From NCBI GenBank assembly GCA_001642005.1, contig LWCA01000020.1, positions 1-64,000 of the forward strand: a stretch of 64,000 bases of DNA, in the 5' to 3' direction. Positions 52,001 through 61,000 of the stretch are shown one piece after another. The number at the start of each line of letters is the position of its first letter. The stretch's first letter is position 1. The position numbers and the translations under genes were made by a program. Source of the DNA: Intoshia linei. Lineage: Eukaryota > Orthonectida > Rhopaluridae. The notes under the pieces are model-generated. The model saw only the letters and a program-made list of their open reading frames with translations, ran no database searches and was not told the origin of the DNA.

Positions 52001-55000
52001 ATTTTTTATGTTGGGTTTGGGATTAAGAAGTTGTTGCTCATAAGATTTGGTCAAATCGAATTTTTCACTTAATTTAGGTTGGTAAAATCGAATTTTTCAC
52101 TTAATTTAAGTTGGTAAAATCGAATTTTTCCCTGATGGTTTTAAATAATTTTTTTTATAAATTTTATTAAGGGTGGGATTAATAGTTGATTTAAGAAATA
52201 ATAACTTAGAGGTCGTCTAGGCTTTAGGACAGGGGTCGGCAACCAGGGGTCAACAGAATAATATTGGTAGCTCTTTGAATAAAAATATTTCATTTATTTA
52301 ATTATAAATTTATCAACTTTTAAAAACTTTTCTACCATAATTGGTTTATTTTAATCATTTTAACTCTCAATTTTCAGATTGCTTTTGATATTATTTTGTT
52401 GAATGTGCTCGAACATTGTACCGTTTCTCTTCTGTTAAAATGGAAATTTATCATGTATACATTTTCAAAAACGGGCTCTGTATAATTTTTTGATAAAAAA
52501 AAAAGTGGCCCACGAGACGCAAAATGTTTCCGACTCCGTCTTTAAGATAAATTCTCAACATGTGGCAACTCTGTAATAAATATTAAAAATTCTAATATTA
52601 AACAAAAGTTGATAAAATTTTTTTTATAGTTTATTTGAATCTCGCGGATCCCAAGGCATATAGTTTATAACCACAGGGGGTCCAGGGACCCCAATGGGAA
52701 ACCACTGCTTTAGTTGCTCAAGTTAAACGTTAACATTTAATTTATATCCAAATTAAGCCGTTATAATGATTAATAGTTATCATTGTATTGTGTATACAAT
52801 TCATTGAATAGTAATGTATTGTTTAATTATTAAATTAGGTACTGGACGACAACAAAAAATTATGTTTAGTGAGTGGAGAAGTAATTCAAATGTCATCGAA
52901 CATGAGTCTAATTTTTGAAACTTTGGATTTACTACAAGCTTCAGTATATTTTTTGAAATTTTTTATTAAATTAATGACAATATATTTCTGACAATATTCT
53001 TATCAACCCTTATAAAATTTAAATTAGCCAGCAACTGTCAGTAGATGTGGAATGATTTATCTTGAACCTACGTCATTGGGTTGGAAACCTTTGTTTGATT
53101 CTTGGATTAATACTTGGAAAGATGATTTCAAAGAAGAGCACATTGAATTGGTTCAATTATTATTCAATTGGTTAGTTAATCCGTGTCTAGATTTTATTAA
53201 AAAAAATTGTCAGGTATATTTATACAATATTAATTATTATTAACTTTCCTAGATGTATATGGAATGTGGTCAAATTCATTTTGTCAAATCATTAATGAAT
53301 TTGGTTTATATTTTAATAAAAAGTAGTTTGGATGCCGATAGTGGAAATCAACGATATTTTAGACATTATATTCAAGTATTATATCAATATTTTTATTCAT
53401 CTACTCTCCATGTATTATAATTACAATTATATGTTAAATGATATTTTTAATTGGTATATTAATTTTATAAATTATTTTTAAATTTTGTGGCCCATTCTGA
53501 CTTTTTAATAATCATGATAAGATGTATCAATGGATTCTTTTGATTACTACTATTTAATAATAATCAATTTTTAGGCTGCAATGATGTTTGGGTTGGCATG
53601 GTCTTTAGGAGGATTATTGGATCAAACCAGTCGCCCTAAATTTGATGTATTTTTACGAAATTTACATGAAAATAAAAATGAAGATTATCCTATTCCAAAT
53701 GATTTAGGTGTTGTGTCCGAAGTCGTTTTACCAGAAAAAGGAGTGATTTATGATTATTTCTATGAGGTAATTATCAATGTGATTATTTAGTTTATCATAA
53801 TATTGTAATTCCCGTATTGAACCAGACAAGAAAAAATTCATTTTTTTTCTTTAACATACATTATATTTATATGTACGTTATAAGAATGTTACTTCAAGTC
53901 TTCTTTTAATTATGGGCAATTCAAATAGATTTAATAAAATTAATATTAATTAATTTTAATTATACTATGGATCATAAAATTAGGAACAAACCTGTACGTA
54001 CATGTTCATGATTTTAAAATCTGTATCAATAAGAGTGTATATTTTTTTAGGTTTAAAGATCGTTTGATGTTTAAAAAAAAAGAATAGTTAAAGTAATGAC
54101 CGGGAAGATGTAAGTTTCTGAAATTGAAATTTTTGTTTTGAATTAATTTTATTTTGTTAACATTTGTGTAAAAACTTTTAAAAACCATTTGATGATGTGA
54201 TTTTTTTTAATTTATTAAAAAGAATAAGTGTATTTTTTTTGAAGGGTTTTTTATTGAAGCAATTTTTTTCTACCCAATTTTTAAGATTTTTATGATAATT
54301 CATCGACCAAAACTTTTTAGGATTTTTAAGGGAATATTTTGAACATTTCAAGGTATCTTCAAAATATTTAAAAATTGGATAAAAAAAAGGTCCCTTTACA
54401 ATTTTGATGGAAAAATTATCATAAAAATATTTAAAAATTAAATAGATAAAAATTGCTCCCTTAAAACCCTTTCAAAATTTTAGTCGAAAAATTATCATGA
54501 AAATCTTTAAACATTGAATAAAAAAAAAAATGTCTCCCTTAAAACCCCTTCAAAATTTTCGTCGAGTAATTATAAAAATATTTAAAATTGGGTAAAAAAA
54601 ATCTATTAAAAACCCAACCAAATTTTGGACCCAAAATTATAATCAATTTCTTTAAAAATTAGGCAAAAAACTTTACCCAAAGAAACCACAAAAATTTTTT
54701 GAAAAAATGAATAATATGATAAATTAGTTAAATCCGTAGTAGCGCTCCACAATACATCGCTCAAATTAATGTCACTCTAGCTGTCTGTAATCTCAGGGAT
54801 GCCCAACCTGTCGATCACAGATAATTTTTTTCTCCAAAATTAAAAAATTAAAATTTGTACGTATGTAACTTGTTTATGTCGTTATCTAATAAATAAATTA
54901 GGTCACCATTTCTTAAACTAGGTGTTGCCGATAATTTTCAAATTTACAGTGTTAGTGCTTAGAATTATTCCTAATTTTAATTTTTATGTTTTCTACGATC

Positions 55001-58000
55001 TCATTAAAAAATATTTAGTTAATCATTTTTTATTGCATATTTTTGCAAGGCTATTTTTTGGAAATAGGTTCCGATCAGAAATATTTTTTTAGTCAATGTA
55101 TTAGTCGATCACATCAAAGAAAGGTTAGACAGTGTCCAATGGACTCCCCTGCTCTAGAGAATGGACTTTTTTAAATAAATATATATAAATATAAACTAAA
55201 GGTGAATTGGATTTTTGACCCTGAAAAATCCATTTCGTAAAATGAAATTTATGATAATCCATCACTCTTAAAAACTGTATTAAAAACTGGGTCTTTTAAA
55301 TTCTAGGATTCAATTTAATTTAATTTTTCAATAAAACGCTAACACACTGAAAAAAAATGGTATAGGTTTATATGTTGATAATTCCTGTTTTACCAGGACC
55401 GTGGATAGCCAGCAGTAGGCGCGGTCAGATAGATATTGTTGGGTTCTATGATTTTTTTAAATTTGGACGTCTATACATTGTTTAATCGATCGTTTGATGC
55501 CTAAAATAAAAATAACTGTTGCAAATTGCATTAGTCATCATAATTTTGACATAATTAAGAAATTTTCCAACATTACCTATTAATAAATTAAAATATTAGA
55601 CCCATCATGATTGTAGACAATATTGACCCTTAGCCCATCCTTTGCACGGACCATGGTCTTACCGAATAATTAATTACCTTATACTCTATACTTAGACAAA
55701 GGCTCGAGGTAAATGGAAAACTTGGTTTGATCAAATAAAAAATATTCATTTACAACCTACCAAAAATATTCAAAACATAATGGTACCAACAATCGACACT
55801 GCTCGTTACAGTTTTTTAATGGACTTGTTTATAAAATACGAAATTCCCATGTTATTTGTTGGTCTCACTGGAACTGGTAAAAGTATTTACGTTCAAAAAA
55901 AATTAATGGATGATTTATCAAGAGATAAATACATGCCAATGTTTATCAATTTTTCTGCGCAAACTTCAACGGATCAATTTCAAATGTTGTTATTATCAAA
56001 ATTGGATAAAAAGGGGAAAGGAACGTATGGTCCACCAGTCGGAAAAAAGGCAATTATATTTGTAGATGATGTCAATATACCTACTCCCACAAAATACTTT
56101 TCTCAGCCACCTGTCGAACTATACAGACAAATTCTTGATCAAGGTTACATGTACAACACTCAGGATACAAGTAAAATAAATTTAAAGGACGTATTGTTTG
56201 TCAGTGCCATGAACCCGCCTGGAGGAAGTAAACATTCCGTTTCACGAAGATTTATGCATTACTTTAATATCATGTCTATAGAATCATTCAGTGACGAGTC
56301 TTTAACTAGAATATTTACCACAATGTATCGTTGCTATTTCAAGGTATGTAAAATTTTAAATGTTAAATAATGCTATAATGCGCTACCTTGTCATCACTTT
56401 TGTGTACATTTTACATTTTACATTACATCATAAAAAATTTCCGGGTAGGCGAAAGGTAATTTCTTTTTCTGAAATGGAGGTGCTTTCTTTTAAAGTTTGA
56501 GAACAACTGTTATAATGTTTATTATTTAGGCTGTTGAAATGCCAAATGAATATCAAAAATTGGGAGACAACATTGTGGAAGCTACAAAACTAATTTACAA
56601 AAAATGTATATCACATTTACTACCAACGCCAAACAAATCACATTACGTTTTTAATCTTAGAGATTTCAGTCGAATCATAAGCGGCGTTTGTTTATGTAAA
56701 CGCGAACAAATTCGAACCAAAACTCACCTTATTAGATTGTGGGTTCATGAATCTTTAAGAGTGTTTTATGATAGATTACTTGATGCAAATGACAGAGAAT
56801 GGGTGGTAAACACTGTTAGAATAGTTACAGATAAAATTTTCAATGAAACCTTTGAAAAACTTTTCATGCATTTGCTGGAAAATGAAGAAGATCGAGTAAA
56901 ATTATATTTTATACTATGTAAATGTGTATTTAGGTATCTGAAAACGAAATTAGAAGTTTAATGTGGGGCGATTTCATGGATCCAGATGCAGACGACGAAA
57001 ATAGAGTTTATCAGGAAGTTACATCTTTGAACGCATTCCTAGAAATTGTGCAACAAAAATTGGAAGAATACAATAATACCTTTAAAACCCCAATGAATCT
57101 TGTAATTTTTCGTTACGTCTTGGAACATTTATCCAGAATAAGTAGAATCATTCGCCTTTCCGGTGGCCATGCATTGTTAGTCGGAATGGGTGGCAGTGGT
57201 CGCCAATCCTTAACACGATTAGCCGCGTATATGGCCAATATGAAGGTTTTTCAGCCAGAGATTTCTAAAAATTATGGTATTACCGAATGGCATGACGATT
57301 TAAAAAAAATATTAACACAAACTGGAGCAAATTCAATTCCAACCGTTTTTTTGTTGTCAGACAATCAAATCAAATATGAATCATTTCTGGAAGATTTAGA
57401 CAGTCTTCTTAATTCTGGAGAAGTTCCAAATATATTTGCTAATGATGAAAAAGGAGAAATTATGGAAATGGTTAGACCTGCGGCACAATTAGAATTGGAA
57501 GAAGAAAACGACGGTAAAAATGTTGATAATGAATTAAGCCCATTGGCTCTCTTTGCCTTCTTTGTTAGACAGACCAAAAAATATCTTCATATTGTACTCA
57601 CATTTAGTCCAATTGGATCAGCGTTTCGAACAAGATTACCCAAATTCCCTTCTTTGATAAATTGTTGCACAATAGATTGGTTTCAGCCTTGGCCACAAGA
57701 TGCCCTACGAAAATTATCGAAAAGTTATTTGAATAAATCCAATATAGAAGATGAAGAGAAAATTGAATGCACTAATATGTGCACACTTTTTCATTCGACT
57801 GTCAAAGATTTATCTGTAAAATTCAGACTTGAATGTGGACGATATAATTATGTTACCCCTACAAGCTATCTCGTGTTGATTGAACTATTTCAAAAATTGT
57901 TTAAATTTAAACAAACCAAAACAAGTCAGGAAAGAAAACGATATTTGGTCGGGTTGGAAAAATTAGCTTTTGCTTCCGAACAAATTGGTAAAATGCAAAT

Positions 58001-61000
58001 TGAGTTGGAAGAGTTGCAACCAAAATTGGTTATTTCAGCAGAAGAAAATATCAAAATGATTGGGATTATTGAAATTGAGTCAAAGGAAGTTGATGTTACT
58101 AAGATTAGAGTAGCGCATGAAGAAAAAATTGTTTCGGAACAAGCTGCGTCGTCTCAATCTTTGCGTGATGAATGTGAACATGATTTATCTGAAGCAATTC
58201 CTGCCTTGAAAGCTGCTCAAGCAGCTCTAAATACCCTAAAACCTTCAGATATTACAATTGGTAAAATAATTTATAATTTAAATGTATATTCCTGTTAGAA
58301 ACATTTTATTAAATAGGGTTCTGAAAATTTTTATTTGTTTTGATGGAAAATGGAATGTTTACTTTTAAATTTTATTTTTTTAAATTATTATCTTACAATA
58401 TTAATTATTTATAGTGATTATTTATCATGAATTTCTACTTTCATTTTTGGGTGACAATTTTTTTTGTTAAACGTTTAAAATCTAAACTTTAAATTAAAAA
58501 ATAAATAAAAATAAAATTTAAATATATTGACCGATTCAACTGAGTTTGCATTGGAGATTCCGAAATATTCCGTCGAATAATCGGAAACGTATCAATTTTA
58601 TTGATATAATTTAAATCAAATTTCTAAAAAACTTAAAAATAAATTGTCAAGTAACGTAATTTACCTTAGATTGCAATGTTAAGTAAAATGGTATTTATTC
58701 TTACTTACTAAAAATTTTAAAAGTTCGTCTATTCATGTAACCAGTTATTTAGAATTCCTGAAGCTAAAAAATCATTAATTGAAAGTAATTTTTTAATTTT
58801 TTAGAACTTTATGGTCACAATTTCACTTTTTGAGTGTATTTTTCCATGGGAGTGATAAAGTAAGATTAACACAGAGGTTTCCAAATTTTTATATCACAGA
58901 CCGATAATTTTTCACTAACATTAAATTATTCGCGGGTAAATTGAAACATAATTTCAAAAAAACGTCAAAATATTTTGGCTACATTACTTGTTTACATTCT
59001 TAGTTTAATATTATTTTTTTGGGAACCCACATTTGAACAGCGCGAATTAATTAATTATTAATTAAAAATTAGTTGGCTGTTACTTAATCAATAATTCACA
59101 TCTAAAAAAGGTTCAAAATCATTAGAATAGGCGAATAGTAGATGCTCCACTAAAAGTGGACCACTGTACACATTTTTAGTTTTTCCAGAAATTTTGAATT
59201 TTCATTTATCGGAATTTATATCAATATATTAAAAAATTCGCTTTCTAAATACCTAATTATAATTTATATAGAACCAAAATTTTCGTTAATCTATGTTTTG
59301 TATTTTATATAATATTTAGTGAAATCAATGAAAAATCCACCATCAGGAGTAAAACTGGTCATGGCGGCTGTATGTGTAATGAAAGAAATAAAACCAGAAA
59401 AGATAAATGATCCATCTGGATCTGGTCAAAAAATATATGATTACTGGGGACCTTCAAAAAGATTATTAGGAGATATGAATTTTTTACGTGATTTGAAAGA
59501 TTACAACCGAGATAATATTCCTCTGCCAGTTATGCAAAAAATTCGAAAAGAGTACATATCTAACTCTGATTTTGATCCTAATAAAGTAGCTCAAGCTTCT
59601 CAAGCAGCAGAAGGTAATAAATACAATCAACGACCCCTGTTTTGTCATCATAAAATGGAGACCGTAAAAATTTTAAATTTAATTAATTAAATTTTATATA
59701 TTACTAGCTTGACTGTTATGTACTACGTACAAACAGGACCTTGCTCTACCGAGGCACATTATTATTCTACTAAAAAAATAAATTCACGTTGAAAATCTAA
59801 CTTAAAAATTCCGAAGGAATGAATTATATAAATGTTCACTGCACATTTTTTTTTGAAATTGTAAGATCAATATTTACATTTTCAAGTTTTATTTTAATCG
59901 AAATATTTGGAAAATATTGGTTGATAATATATTAAAAATTATTTTTAATCGGGATCATCAATCATATTAAAAATCCTACAATTCACTATTATCAATCCTT
60001 TAAAGGAGTGGTTTCAAACTTTTTACTTTAAAGTGAATTATTTCATCTTAATTTTTTGTTTGTTAACATTTAAAAATAAAGTAAAAACAGTCCAATCCTT
60101 AAAATTGAACTTTTGTATTTATATCAACTGGAATAAGGTCTATCAAAATAATTTTTTTTTTTAATTTTTGGACCTTTAATTATTTCACATTTTTTGTTTT
60201 ACAAAAAATTTGTTAATAAAATATTTCGAAAAAAAATATATGAATACTAAAATGCTTTTTTGACCGTGAAGTAGTCACTTATTCCGATTGAAATTATATG
60301 TGTGTGGTAACAGGATACAACTGTACAACCTGTAATTTTTTTGAAGTTCTAGGGCTGTTTTCATTAAAAAAAGAAGGGTAATTTGTGGTTTTGGCCCTGA
60401 AGATATTTTTTTTAAATTTAAATTCATCATAATGTTTATGATTTCAAAGTCGGTATCAGCGTATATATTTTTTTAAATTCTACAGCTCGTTTGATTTTCA
60501 AAAAGAGGGAGAATATGGTTTTTGACCCTTAAGATGTGAAATTGGGAGGTTGAAATTTATCTTATTATACGCAACGGAAAAAACTGTATTTGAAATGTGG
60601 TCTTTAAAAAATTCTAAGAGTGTTAGTTATTTCAATAAAGTAAGACACACACACACAAACAAAAATTGCGTCGCCTTTTATATAAGTTAGGATATATGTA
60701 AAGTAATTTAGTTAAAAATGTATGTCTGTTTATTTATTTGTTTGTTCCAGTTTATTTAATAAAATAAAGGAGTCGAGTTTTAAAAATTTTATATTTCTAT
60801 TACAGTTTTCTGAGAGTGATATTTTATTGCAAATTAAATTATCTAAGATTGGTAGTTATTTCAATAAAGTGGAACACACACACAGACACACAAACAAAAA
60901 TCGATATAATTGACTGGTTTGACCAATTTTTGAAATTCTTAAATAATGTTAATAAAATTTTTTTGGTAAAGTGCCAACCATAATTTTGACACAACATTCA

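Larger units (their letters stand above)
51807..52707. mobile_element. hAT element with a second hAT nested inside
   Basis: CTTTAGTT is repeated exactly on both sides (51799-51806, 52708-52715). The ends are CAGTGGTTCCCGATTCAA and the inverted CAGTGGTTTCCCATTGGGG. The interior holds a run of TTGGTAAAATCGAATTTTTC units and a family X segment interrupted by another element (52230-52539). It lies in an AAA2 intron. Confidence 0.85.
51165..53213 (+). other. Dynein AAA2 module with altered Walker A
   Basis: The P-loop reads GEPFSAKS (1575-1582), where the consensus GxxxxGK[ST] has Gly before Lys. '[13 protein letters not shown]', '[15 protein letters not shown]', '[15 protein letters not shown]' and '[10 protein letters not shown]' confirm the module. 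Two hAT elements, one nested in the other, sit in the intron at 51775-52838. Confidence 0.85.

Noticed and set aside
54794-55151. Possible hAT element from CAGGGATGCCCAACCTG to the inverted end near CCCCTG
   Set aside because: Ends look hAT-like (CAGGG...), but flanking 8-mers do not match and the inverted pairing is weak.
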